NCBI GenBank assembly: GCA_014238855.1
Contig: JABAAH010000026.1
Span: forward strand, 1 to 36,395
Direction of reading: 5' to 3'
Origin: Planctomycetota bacterium
Lineage (GTDB): Bacteria; Planctomycetota; Planctomycetia; Pirellulales; UBA1268
Length of the DNA: 36,395 nucleotides
Below are positions 16,958 through 25,981 of this stretch, one piece after another (position 1 is the stretch's first letter; every line of letters starts with the position of its first letter). The notes below the pieces were generated by a model. It was given only the letters and a program-made list of their open reading frames with translations. It searched no databases and was not told the origin of the DNA. The translations under genes were made by a program, and so were the position numbers.

Positions 16958-18709
16958 TCATGAACTCTCGGCAGTGGTCCCGTTAATAAGCCATTGATCA
17001 GCCCATGTGCGAACATCATCAAGGCCTTTTCGGTCACAGAAGTCACCAAGTGTTTCGTCCTGTTGCCTTTCAGTCTTGTAGCACGCTAACACCGCTGTAA
17101 TTTCTCGAGAAAGATCATCAAAGGGAACCACGTCTTTGTACTTCTCATTGAGCCGATCACCAAGTAATCTGCCGCCAAGAAACATTGTGTATTTGTCTTT
17201 TGTTCTTCCTACGATGCCAATATCTGCATTGTAGGGCCTTGCGCATGCATTCGGGCATCCAGTCATCCGTAATGTGAAAGCATCTCTATCTAAACCAAGT
17301 TTCGCAACTTCCGGCTCGAGTGTGTCGATCAACCCGGGCAACACTCTTTCACTTTCTGCAACAGCAAGCCCACATGTTGGTAAAGCCACGCATGCCATGC
17401 TCCATCGTCTGAGTGTTGAAATCTCTTCTGATGTCTTCACACCATGATCATGAAGAATCGTTGCAATCCGTTCTCGATCACTTTCATCCAAATCAGTAAA
17501 CAAGATACTTTGATGAGCCGTAATGCGTACACCGGGACCAATGTCGTTCAAAATTTTTCGCAATGCGGTTTTTAACTGGAATCCTTCGCGGTCAATGATT
17601 CGGCCATTTTCAATATTTAAACCATAGAAAAACTTGCCGTCACCCTGCTCATACCAACCGATATGATCATCGAACCCGTACACATCGACGTCATGGCAGG
17701 CAGTAAGTGGCTTCCCGAAATACTCTTCGACCTTTTCTCGAAACGTATCAAAACCCATGTTATGAATTGTATATTTTAATCGGGCTACCTTTCGATCTGC
17801 ACGATTTCCATAGTCTCGTTGTACTTTTACGATGGCGACAGCAATATCGATAACATCTTCTGGTGGAACAAAACAAAGACGCTTAGCTAGTGCCGGAAAA
17901 GTCTTTGCCGCGCTTGGTGTTACTCCCATGCCACCACCCGCAAGAACGTTGTATCCAAGAATTTTTCCATTTTCATGAATAGTCAGGTAGCCCAGATCAT
18001 TTGCGTAGACATCAACACAATTATCTTCCGGAAGTGCAAATGCTGTTTTAAACTTTCGCGGAAGATAAGTAGGCCCATACAGCGGTTCGACTTCATGCCC
18101 ATTTACCCCGCCTGAGGCGAGTGTTTTTTCTCCGGTTTCATCATCCGTCAGCCAAATCTCATGGTAAGCCGTCGTTCGAGGAGCAAGCGCCTCTGCGATT
18201 TGCTCAGCCTTTACCATCATTTCATCGCGAACCGTATTGTTACGAATAGGAGCAGGGCAGCACATGACATTCCGTTCAACATCACCACAGGCAGCCAGTG
18301 TTGTTAATTGGATGTCATTGATCTTTTGGATGTATGCCTTGAGATCTCCCTTAATAACACCATGATGTTGGATTCCTTGACGCGTCGTTAGTCGAACACT
18401 TCCATTGGCAAGATCATCTCCGAGGTCAATTTGTGCCAACATTTGTGAAGCGGTGAGTTTCCCACCGGGGATTCTGGTACGAATCATGAAAGAGATCTTT
18501 TTCACCCGCTTTTCACCAGGCTCTAACTTTTTCTTATCACGATCCGCCTGCTGGTATGTTCCATGATTCTTCAGCAGTTGAATGCTCCCCTTACCAAAAC
18601 CCGCCTCTCCGTCATTCAGTTCTTCTGGAATATCACCCTTCAGGTAATCACTATCCGTCTTGAAGACTTCAACGGCACTTGGTTTCGCAGGAGCAGATTC
18701 GTCTGGCAT
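16958..18709 (-). CDS. Ferredoxin-dependent nitrite/sulfite reductase
   Basis: A 584-residue siroheme/[4Fe-4S] reductase with the two-fold repeated architecture of plant and cyanobacterial NirA/Sir. The cluster and siroheme ligands are C440 and C446 (ACVALPTCGLA) and C485 and C489 (TGCPNACARPYNADIG). The first repeat has RLTTRQGIQHHGV, the siroheme-binding Arg block. It would reduce sulfite to sulfide or nitrite to ammonia in the cytoplasm with ferredoxin electrons; I lean to sulfite but cannot decide from this window. ATG 18709 is chosen over an in-frame start at 18904, which would read through the intergenic region. No other S or N assimilation gene is adjacent. Confidence 0.92.
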   Translation of the reverse strand: MPDESAPAKPSAVEVFKTDSDYLKGDIPEELNDGEAGFGKGSIQLLKNHGTYQQADRDKKKLEPGEKRVKKISFMIRTRIPGGKLTASQMLAQIDLGDDLANGSVRLTTRQGIQHHGVIKGDLKAYIQKINDIQLTTLAACGDVERNVMCCPAPIRNNTVRDEMMVKAEQIAEALAPRTTAYHEIWLTDDETGEKTLASGGVNGHEVEPLYGPTYLPRKFKTAFALPEDNCVDVYANDLGYLTIHENGKILGYNVLAGGGMGVTPSAAKTFPALAKRLCFVPPEDVIDIAVAIVKVQRDYGNRADRKVARLKYTIHNMGFDTFREKVEEYFGKPLTACHDVDVYGFDDHIGWYEQGDGKFFYGLNIENGRIIDREGFQLKTALRKILNDIGPGVRITAHQSILFTDLDESDRERIATILHDHGVKTSEEISTLRRWSMACVALPTCGLAVAESERVLPGLIDTLEPEVAKLGLDRDAFTLRMTGCPNACARPYNADIGIVGRTKDKYTMFLGGRLLGDRLNEKYKDVVPFDDLSREITAVLACYKTERQQDETLGDFCDRKGLDDVRTWADQWLINGTTAESS

Positions 18710-18884
18710 CGGTTCTTTTCGTCCTTGCAAGAGATAATGTTGTCCTCCCTGTTGGCATGCTCGAGAGGCGTACACTCTAATAATAGGCAATTTTGTAATG
18801 GGTGGCGATAACAGATCATATAAATAGACAAAATGAAGGGTCTGAGAACCCCTTACTAGGAGAACCAAGAAGTTTGAGGATATT

Positions 18885-19401
18885 GTGCAGGTACCACTCA
18901 TCACACAACTCGCTGCCGGTGACCGAGAAGCCTTTGCAGCGCTCTACGATCGTCTTGGGCATGCGCTGGATACAACTGCGTTCAGCTTGACTTGTTCTCA
19001 ACACGAAGCTGAAGATGTCGTACACGATATCTTCTTTGACCTTGCCGCATTCCGACAGGGACTCAATAGCGTTCGAGATATTGATGCCTACGTCTTTACC
19101 ATGTCGGGACATGCGGTAATCCGCCGGCAGAGGCGAAGAAAAATGGTGTCGCTGCAGTGACAAAATGGATAGCCAATCGGGTTGCATGGAGACGAGATGA
19201 ATATCTCCACCACTCTTTCCCAATGAGGATCTGTTGCTGGCTATCGAGTCACGCCCGGAGCCGCAACGTCTTGTTCTCACACTCAAAGTATTTGGTGATC
19301 TAACCTTCAAGTAAATTATGGCTTTGATTGATACCAGCACGAACACTACTACAAGTCGTTACCGATACGCCGTCCAAAAGCTCCAACACAAAATCGCCTA
19401 G
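18885..19401 (+). pseudogene. ECF sigma factor, broken by two frameshifts and a stop
   Basis: From GTG 18885 the first frame reads LITQLAAGDREAFAALYDR, then ECF region 2 (HEAEDVVHDIFFDLAA), and stops at 19158. A frame change at the A-run near 19138-19143 restores NGVAAVTKWIANRVAWRRDE and ends in LHHSFP. A second change near 19219-19224 restores region 4: NEDLLLAIESRPEPQRLVLT, LKVFGDLTF, a TAA where Glu is expected (19312-19314), then IMALIDTSTNTTTSRYRYAV to TAG 19399-19401. Both shifts look like the loss of one A. Three lesions over an otherwise well-conserved sigma-70 protein indicate a recent pseudogene, or an assembly error. A short region 2-only product of 91 residues could still be made. 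Confidence 0.8.
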
Positions 19402-19415
19402 AAGGATTTTCAAAC

Positions 19416-19680
19416 ATGAGATCGTACAACATACTACCACTCGAGCAGCAGCACCTTGCTCGAAAAAAAATCGATGATGCTGAAACAGCCCCATGGCAGT
19501 AATTGGAATCCGTTTACATAGCACCTCATCGTGGCTGTAGCAGCTAGCGTTCTACTTTTTATTTTCGCAGGTAGCTGGTCTCTTCTGAAAGAGCCTGCTG
19601 CGACTCATGTCCGTTCAAAAACTGGCATGCAAGTAGCCTTTCCATTACCCCGAAGAACTCTCAAGCAACTCAGTCTCTAG
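19416..19680 (+). pseudogene. Small membrane anti-sigma-like gene, broken
   Basis: ATG 19416 follows the sigma relic by 14 bp and reads MRSYNILPLEQQHLARKKID to a TAA at 19500-19502. A second frame from about 19522 encodes one transmembrane helix (HLIVAVAASVLLFIFAGSW) and a basic tail ending in QLSL at TAG 19678-19680. A short acidic N-terminus, one helix and a periplasmic tail directly after an ECF sigma gene is the usual layout of an anti-sigma partner. The in-frame stop and the shift show that it is disrupted, in keeping with the sigma gene. No zinc-binding anti-sigma motif is visible, so the anti-sigma role rests on position. Confidence 0.6.
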
Positions 19681-19722
19681 GTTTCCTCAACATCGTATTT
19701 TTCTTGGAAGAACCTTCTCATT

Positions 19723-21372
19723 ATGCCTATCCTCTCACTTTTTATTGTGGCACTTGCAACATGTTTTTTTTGGACGGCAGCCTGCACAGCAGCAGCTGTT
19801 CGCGTAAAGCAGCCTTGGCTGCGACGCCTTCTTTTAGTTGGAGGTTTGCTTGCACCAATGCTGTCTCTTCTTCCGTTCGTTGCAGTAACAACTATCACCG
19901 AGTTTATTGCTCATCTAGAAGTCAGTTGGTTCTCTTTGGCGATCACACTTTTCATTGCTACTGTCATCGGCTGTAGTTGGATTCTTCGGAGTGGTACACA
20001 ACCTCATGGGGGTGGCTGGTCAACCGTGCCGGCCACACGCTGGTCAGTCACTGGCCTCTTCACGCTTTTTTTATTATTGAAAAGTGTTGCTACAGGAGCC
20101 TTACTATTCATCAATCAAGTCGCCATCTCGGAAGCCGAACTCCTTCAGCTGGAGTCTGCCACCTTAATGACAACCCATCTGCCACCAGCGGTATCACATA
20201 CAGAGAATGCGGCTGTTCTCTATCGTGCCGCGGTAGAGCGGATAGAGAGTGACACGAACTTCAATCCTGAAGATATCGTTGATCCAGAAAGCCCCGAAGC
20301 GATAGCTGTCATCAAAAAACATGCCCGTACTCTTTCCATTCTACGGCGAGCAGCAGCCCGACCGACCTGTCGGTTCACACGAGACTACTCACGTCCTTCA
20401 TTCGACATGCTTCTGCCAGAAATAGAATTTCTGCAGACAGCTTCCCGCCTTTTTGCCGCATCAGCCCGCATCGAAGCGATTGAAGGGAATGCGGCGGCGG
20501 CTCTCTCCGATATTGTCTGCATTTCAAGAATCAGTCATCACGCGTTATCGGAACCAATTCTCATTGCTGGGCTTGTTGGCATATCTATAGATGAATCGGC
20601 GGTTGATAGCCTCATCGCCGTTTTGCCAACATTAGGAAAACAAGATCTTGATCTTCTGAAACAAAATGCTGTGCAGGACTTCCTGAATACACCTCTTTCT
20701 CTACAAAGAAATCTATTCGGAGAGGAAGCCTTCGGACTGAGTATATTTTCCCAATTTGGAACTGGTCAGCTCGGTGTAGGGGAACTTACTTCCGTGCTTT
20801 CACATGAGATGCGCATTCCGCAAGTACTAAGTCAGTCGAGCACATTCATGAGTCCAACAATTATGGCATATCGAATTTTTCTTTTTAATCTCGATCTTGC
20901 TGCCTATAAGAATTACATGCACACCTTGCAAAACATTGCTGCCCAACCTGGCCCATACGCAGAAAAAGAAGCTACCCTCAAAAACGTTGAGACAGATCTT
21001 ACAGACCATCGTTACGGCATACTCACGAGCCTGATGGCACCTGCGATTGGAAAGGCAATCGAAAAGCTTACCGAAAACAAGATGCGCCATCGATCTGCTC
21101 GTGTTGCCGTTGCAGCGACTCGTAGTCGACTTATCAATGGCACACTTCCAAAGAATAGAAGTGATCTCATTTCGGACGACCTACCTTGCATGCCTCAAGA
21201 TGATTTTAATCCTGAACACACACTTATTTATTCTTCGACACCAGCAGGTATTACTATTTATTCAGTGGGTCCAAACCGAAAAGATGACGGTGGACCACAA
21301 CAAAAAACTGATACAAAACAATCAAAAAGTGACGATGTGGGTATTTTCATTCGGCGAGCACCTCCTGTATGA
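19723..21372 (+). CDS. Polytopic membrane protein with GspG-like C-terminal motif, unknown
   Basis: A 549-residue protein with about four N-terminal hydrophobic helices (residues 3-25, 35-60, 68-88 and 105-130) and a long, probably extracytoplasmic, mostly helical region. Near the C-terminus is PQDDFNPEHTLIYSSTPAG followed by ITIYSVGPNRKDDGG. This closely resembles the calcium-loop ending of type II secretion major pseudopilins (xPxDPFxGxPLxYxxxGxxxYSxGPNxxDDGG), here without a prepilin leader. The purine-rich leader TGGAAGAA lies upstream of ATG 19723. It follows the broken sigma/anti-sigma pair, which may once have controlled it. The stop overlaps a possible start of the next gene. Function unknown. 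Confidence 0.75.
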   Translation: MPILSLFIVALATCFFWTAACTAAAVRVKQPWLRRLLLVGGLLAPMLSLLPFVAVTTITEFIAHLEVSWFSLAITLFIATVIGCSWILRSGTQPHGGGWSTVPATRWSVTGLFTLFLLLKSVATGALLFINQVAISEAELLQLESATLMTTHLPPAVSHTENAAVLYRAAVERIESDTNFNPEDIVDPESPEAIAVIKKHARTLSILRRAAARPTCRFTRDYSRPSFDMLLPEIEFLQTASRLFAASARIEAIEGNAAAALSDIVCISRISHHALSEPILIAGLVGISIDESAVDSLIAVLPTLGKQDLDLLKQNAVQDFLNTPLSLQRNLFGEEAFGLSIFSQFGTGQLGVGELTSVLSHEMRIPQVLSQSSTFMSPTIMAYRIFLFNLDLAAYKNYMHTLQNIAAQPGPYAEKEATLKNVETDLTDHRYGILTSLMAPAIGKAIEKLTENKMRHRSARVAVAATRSRLINGTLPKNRSDLISDDLPCMPQDDFNPEHTLIYSSTPAGITIYSVGPNRKDDGGPQQKTDTKQSKSDDVGIFIRRAPPV

Positions 21373-21398
21373 TCCAGCCGGAAAGAAGGACCTCTACG

Positions 21399-21902
21399 AT
21401 GTGCACTTTCTCAGTAAATTGTCGCCGTGTTCTTTTAGCTTTGTGTGCACTTGCCTTGGTTGGCACCTTGCCTGCATCAGCAAAGACTGTAACCGACATG
21501 CCAACACACCTTCTTGGTGATTGGGACATCGTTATGGCAAATCAGTGGGGCAAGGAAGAGCGTGGATTGATATCGCTTCGAAAAGTCCCGGTTCACGCCT
21601 GGGTGCAAGTAACTCGTGAGAAGATACTCTTGCTTGGTCGCGAGCCAAACTCAGACATTGACTTCGTTGAAGGAGAATTTTCCGTTACTTTTTTTGGAAG
21701 CGGGACACCTCACAAAATCAATCTTCGACAGGTAAAAACTCTCCCCGCATATGAACTGAAAGGGATTTTTCAAGCCGATTATAAGTCTGCAACAGTTACA
21801 TTCGCTTGGCCCGAGCAACCACGTCCCGAGGGATTTATTGATCCTACACCTGAAAATAAATATTATTCTTTCGAATTCCGTCGTCGGGCAAACGGCGAAT
21901 AA
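21399..21902 (+). CDS. Small exported protein, probable beta-barrel, unknown
   Basis: A 167-residue protein with a clear signal peptide: a basic N-region (NCRR), hydrophobic core VLLALCALALVGTL, and a likely cleavage after ASA (PASAKT). The mature part has the wording LLGDWDIVMANQWGKEERGL and alternating beta-strand patterns, suggesting a lipocalin-like or similar small barrel. ATG 21399 has AAGAAGGA eight bases upstream. An alternative ATG at 21369 overlaps the preceding stop (ATGA) and would lengthen the N-region by ten residues, so coupling to the upstream gene is possible. I do not recognise the family. Confidence 0.72.
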   Translation: MCTFSVNCRRVLLALCALALVGTLPASAKTVTDMPTHLLGDWDIVMANQWGKEERGLISLRKVPVHAWVQVTREKILLLGREPNSDIDFVEGEFSVTFFGSGTPHKINLRQVKTLPAYELKGIFQADYKSATVTFAWPEQPRPEGFIDPTPENKYYSFEFRRRANGE

Positions 21903-21932
21903 CTGTCTCTTTCGTTTATTGGGCGGAGTGAA

Positions 21933-24257
21933 TTACTCTGTTTCAACAACTGCAACTGGAAGAGCATTTCCAAAAAGCTCAAAGTCTCGATAGGTCCAAA
22001 CTACTTCTTTGTCTGGTGTCACTTCAATAATTTGAGGATTCTTTGGACCTGCATGACAGTTCACAAGCAAAGTATTTCCGTTCCCGAGTCGCCGAACCTG
22101 CGTGACCCAAGCCAGCGTAATGCCCGGAAGATCATGCTGATCAAGCTTCCAGACAATTTCTTTTGCTGGTGTCACCTCAAGCACACTATGACCATTGCCC
22201 GTTCCAATGAGCGTATTTCCATTTGGAAGCCGCACAGCAGAATAGACCTGATCACCGAACGCTTCGGGCCCATGCCCTGATTTTCGCGGCTTCTCAAAGA
22301 GTGGAACATCAAACTCCCAGATGATTTTTCCTGTCGTGTCATATTCACGAACAACACCATCTTTTTCATGGGCAACAAGATAGGTTCCCACTTTAGTTTT
22401 TCTCACATTACGTGTATCTGAATGGTGCGATGGTGTTTCTATGACAAGAGCAATCTCTTTTGTTATCGCCCCATCGCTGTCTACTTCAAGGATACGTGCT
22501 GGTCCAGATTCAACAATCATTGTGTCACCATTTGCAAGACGCTGAAACGCATGGACTTCAATTTTTTTGTTTGAATTTCCATTACTCGTCGCATCGTACT
22601 CCCAGATTTTTTGTCGCCTCTGATCGAGCTCAATGATATGAGTCCACCCATCTTGGTAAAGAAGATGACCATTCGGTAAAAGGTGAAGGTCGTGTATCGC
22701 TCCGCACGAGACTTTCCATGCGACGCTTCCATCAGAGTTGACTTCTGCCAGCGTTTTCTTTGATCCATCAGCAGCTATAAGTGAATACCCTGTGACGTTT
22801 GCTGGCCCCACCTGAGCTTTCTGCATGTCCTGATGTGCGAGTGCCTGCCCATTATCGGCAGGAAGAGACTCGTGCCAGCTAACAAGCTGCTTACAAAGAT
22901 GAGCCCGAACCTTTTCAAAATCTGCTGCAATATTGTTTTTTTCACCCGGATCTTTTTGTAGATCGAAGAGCTGTATATTTTGTCCATCATAATCACACAG
23001 AAGCTTCCAATTGCCATCTCGAACCGCTAGATCAGGAAGCACTGTATCACCGAGTGCCTTATACATCTTTCTATCAGGTGGCCGCCGCCAATATATTGGA
23101 CCATGGCTCACTGATTGCTTACCGCGAAGTGCGGGTGACACATCCATCCCATCAAATGGAATTTCTTCACTATGCTGGATTCCCGCAATCTCAAGAAGTG
23201 ACGGCACAAGATCAAAGGCTGCAAAACATGACTCTGTATCAGTACTTCCACTCGCTTCTTGAGCAACTATTCCGGGGCCCCAGACAACCAGTGGTGATCG
23301 AATACCACCTTCGTAGAGCGTTGTCTTTGCTCCACGTAGCGGTCCCGCAGAACCAGCACCTGGTTCTGGTCCGTTGTCAGAGCAGATTAGAATCAGAGTG
23401 TTTCGCTTAAGCTCTTTATCATTTTGAATATGCTCAAAGAGTACTGCAAGTTGTGCATCCATAGCCTCAAGAACAGCCCGGTATTTTTCTTGCTTCCCTT
23501 CTTGCCACTGATCAACCGGCGGCCAGAATGGACTGTGCACGTCGTCAGGCCACAGATTGAGATAGAACGGCTTCTTGGCCGCGTCTGCCTCTTTGATGAA
23601 ATCAAGAGCAGCAGCCGTGAATCCGCCTGTGATCGCTGACCGCTGCATCCAGGTTACCGGTGTTCCCAATCGCTCTGCATCCTGCCAGATACGACCCTGC
23701 TTCCCATCTGGTGTCATGGTCAGTGGAAGCAACTTTGCTCCCATACCCTCGAAATTTGTAAGAGAACGATCAAAGCCATAGTCAGTAATTGGTGGTGCAT
23801 CATCAACATCACGCTGGCCACCCATATGCCACTTTCCAAAATGCCCTGTGGTGTAGCCTGCATCATGAAGCATTCTCGCAAGGGTTGGTGCTGCGGGATC
23901 AAGCCATTCTGCAATACCACGATTCTGATTTGCAGATCGACTCGCAAGAAATGAACCAATCCGCCATCGCTGAGGATACTGTCCTGTGGTGAGGGCAACT
24001 CGTGATGGTGAGCAGATAGGCGAGTTCACATAGAACTGCGTAAATCGAATCCCCTCTTCTGCAAGCTGATCGATAGCAGGAGTTGAGGCAGCGGTGTTGC
24101 CAAAACATGAAAAATCACCCCACCCCATATCATCGATGAAAACCATAATGATATTTGGAGGTTTTTCTGCCGCGTGTGTTCTGTGTCCTGAAAGAAACAG
24201 GAAACCAACGATCGTCAGAAGTGTGCAATAGATCCGTTTCCTTACGTCAACGCGCAT
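21933..24257 (-). CDS. Sulfatase fused to a C-terminal beta-propeller
   Basis: A 775-residue exported enzyme. A signal peptide (residues about 1-30, ending THAAEK) precedes a type I sulfatase domain (about 33-490) with metal Asp pair IDDMGWGD (D42, D43), formylglycine Cys C82 in ICSPSRVALTTGQYPQR, KWHMGG and LICSDNGPEPG. Residues about 491-775 are repeats of the type LPNGNTLI followed by VLEVTP and EIVWKLD; at least five copies give a beta-propeller like those of PQQ-type or arylsulfotransferase-like (ASST) proteins. AAGGAG upstream supports ATG 24257. It is the last gene of a four-gene minus-strand operon, 29 bp after another sulfatase. A periplasmic sulfated-glycan desulfatase is likely; the substrate is unknown. 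Confidence 0.9.
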   Translation of the reverse strand: MRVDVRKRIYCTLLTIVGFLFLSGHRTHAAEKPPNIIMVFIDDMGWGDFSCFGNTAASTPAIDQLAEEGIRFTQFYVNSPICSPSRVALTTGQYPQRWRIGSFLASRSANQNRGIAEWLDPAAPTLARMLHDAGYTTGHFGKWHMGGQRDVDDAPPITDYGFDRSLTNFEGMGAKLLPLTMTPDGKQGRIWQDAERLGTPVTWMQRSAITGGFTAAALDFIKEADAAKKPFYLNLWPDDVHSPFWPPVDQWQEGKQEKYRAVLEAMDAQLAVLFEHIQNDKELKRNTLILICSDNGPEPGAGSAGPLRGAKTTLYEGGIRSPLVVWGPGIVAQEASGSTDTESCFAAFDLVPSLLEIAGIQHSEEIPFDGMDVSPALRGKQSVSHGPIYWRRPPDRKMYKALGDTVLPDLAVRDGNWKLLCDYDGQNIQLFDLQKDPGEKNNIAADFEKVRAHLCKQLVSWHESLPADNGQALAHQDMQKAQVGPANVTGYSLIAADGSKKTLAEVNSDGSVAWKVSCGAIHDLHLLPNGHLLYQDGWTHIIELDQRRQKIWEYDATSNGNSNKKIEVHAFQRLANGDTMIVESGPARILEVDSDGAITKEIALVIETPSHHSDTRNVRKTKVGTYLVAHEKDGVVREYDTTGKIIWEFDVPLFEKPRKSGHGPEAFGDQVYSAVRLPNGNTLIGTGNGHSVLEVTPAKEIVWKLDQHDLPGITLAWVTQVRRLGNGNTLLVNCHAGPKNPQIIEVTPDKEVVWTYRDFELFGNALPVAVVETE

Positions 24258-24286
24258 ATCAGCTCCTTGTACTCTGGCTTTGTTTG

Positions 24287-25981
24287 TCACTTCTGTGAAG
24301 CGGGTTCGGTCCAATGGACATCCACTCGTGACGCCCACTCTTCCCAATCAGAGGCCATACGCTGCACACGAGAAGGGTGCTTGTCAGCAAGGTTGACCAT
24401 TTCACACCGATCATTTGCAAGATTGTAAAGTTCCCAGGAAATCACTTCTGGCATTCGTTTTGACCAAATAATCTTCCAGTCCCCTTGTCGCAGTGCATGG
24501 GCGCCTTGATGATCAAACCCTATGGTTCGTTCAGGAATGTCATGGCCACGAAAAGCAGGGAAAAGACTCGTGCCCTCCAGGGGTAGGACATCACCACCAG
24601 AATTATTTTTCGGATAGTGTGCTGATGATGCTTCAATCAGTGTTGGCATAATATCCATCATATGAGCTGGGGCACGCACCCATTCTTTTTGTGGCTGTAT
24701 ACCTTTCGGCCAATGCGCAATGAGCGGTGAGCAGATACCACCTTCGTGAGTGAAATGCTTGTAGAGACGGAAGGGAGTATTACTAAGATTGGCCCAGCCA
24801 CTCCCATATGCCTGATGTGTACCGCGTCCACCAATCTCACGAAGTGCCTCGCCGGTCCGAAGATCATTTTGACCTGTTCGAGAACGCCCATCAAATCCAA
24901 ATGGCCCCCACTCGTAGCAACCTCCATTATCACTAAGGAACAGAATCAGTGTGTTCTCAAGGGAGTTTGTGGCCTTGAGATGCTGGACAATTTGCCCAAC
25001 TCCATGGTCGACCCCTTCAACCATCGCTGCAAAGACAGCCATTCGCCGTGCAAGATCGTGTTGTCGGTCATCAGATAATGAACTCCACGCGGGATTGGGT
25101 TTTCCGGAATATCCATTTGCAATATCATCCTGATCAACAGGCACAAGTGAACGAGGTGTGAGCGTCCATTGCTTTCCATCTGTCAGACCAAGAGCCTGCA
25201 TGCGATTGAAACGTTCTTCTCGCAAGACATCCCAGCCACGTGCATACACGGCTTCGTGACGATCAACACGCTCTGCTGGTGCCTGAATCGGGAAATGTGG
25301 TGATGAATGTCCCAGAAACACAAACCAGGGTTTTTTTGTGGCCTGTCCCTTTTTGATGAACTCAAGACAGTACTCATTAAAGACATCTGTTGCGTAAAAA
25401 TCCTCAGCAGATGGATCGATCTCCTTCTGCCGCCCTTCTGGAAGCCGAATGTAATACCCTGCATCGTATTGATCATGCGAATGATCTTTCGTATACCCAT
25501 AAAACTCATCAAAGCCACGGGCAATGGGTCCGGTTGTAGTGTGCATATGCCACTTCCCAACGTAATAGCATCCATACCCCGCTGGTTTGAGAACTTCAGC
25601 CAATGTCACACAGTGATCACTAAGGCGACCAAGATACCCCGGGCCTCTTTTTTTGTTCGGCTTCGAACTTACAAAGTCACCAATGCCGGCCTGCGTTGGA
25701 TAGAGCCCTGTCATGAGTGATGCTCGACTCGGACAGCATCGTGCCGATGTATAAAACTGTGTCAGACGAGCACCACCAGCTGCCAGTGCATCAATGTTTG
25801 GCGTTGGAATTTCACCGCCATAACAGCCTAAGTCTGAATACCCCAGATCGTCAGCCAAAATAACAAGAACATTTGGCTGTTGGGCAGAACTACTGGAAAC
25901 TAAACAGCCATGTGATGACACAAGTACGCCAGTGAGTGTGGCAATCGCATGACAAATTCTCATCAACTTTTGAATTTTCAT
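24287..25981 (-). CDS. Secreted type I sulfatase
   Basis: A 564-residue arylsulfatase-family enzyme. The N-terminus has a signal peptide with a Cys-containing end (SSHGCLVSSSSAQQ), possibly a lipobox-like site. The catalytic block PNVLVILADDLGYSDLGCYG holds metal Asp D44 and D45. The formylglycine Cys is C82 in ARCCPSRASLMTGLYPTQ, followed by GKWHMHT and FLSDNGG. It would hydrolyse sulfate esters, probably on polysaccharide, outside the cytoplasm after maturation by a formylglycine-generating enzyme that is not in this window. Its ATG shares an A with the TAA of the DUF1501 gene (TAATG), so translation is probably coupled. Confidence 0.95.
   Translation of the reverse strand: MKIQKLMRICHAIATLTGVLVSSHGCLVSSSSAQQPNVLVILADDLGYSDLGCYGGEIPTPNIDALAAGGARLTQFYTSARCCPSRASLMTGLYPTQAGIGDFVSSKPNKKRGPGYLGRLSDHCVTLAEVLKPAGYGCYYVGKWHMHTTTGPIARGFDEFYGYTKDHSHDQYDAGYYIRLPEGRQKEIDPSAEDFYATDVFNEYCLEFIKKGQATKKPWFVFLGHSSPHFPIQAPAERVDRHEAVYARGWDVLREERFNRMQALGLTDGKQWTLTPRSLVPVDQDDIANGYSGKPNPAWSSLSDDRQHDLARRMAVFAAMVEGVDHGVGQIVQHLKATNSLENTLILFLSDNGGCYEWGPFGFDGRSRTGQNDLRTGEALREIGGRGTHQAYGSGWANLSNTPFRLYKHFTHEGGICSPLIAHWPKGIQPQKEWVRAPAHMMDIMPTLIEASSAHYPKNNSGGDVLPLEGTSLFPAFRGHDIPERTIGFDHQGAHALRQGDWKIIWSKRMPEVISWELYNLANDRCEMVNLADKHPSRVQRMASDWEEWASRVDVHWTEPASQK

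Noticed and set aside
18710-18904. N-terminal extension of the nitrite/sulfite reductase
   Set aside because: The extra 65 codons read through the divergent promoter region and overlap the sigma gene start; the conserved protein begins at 18709.
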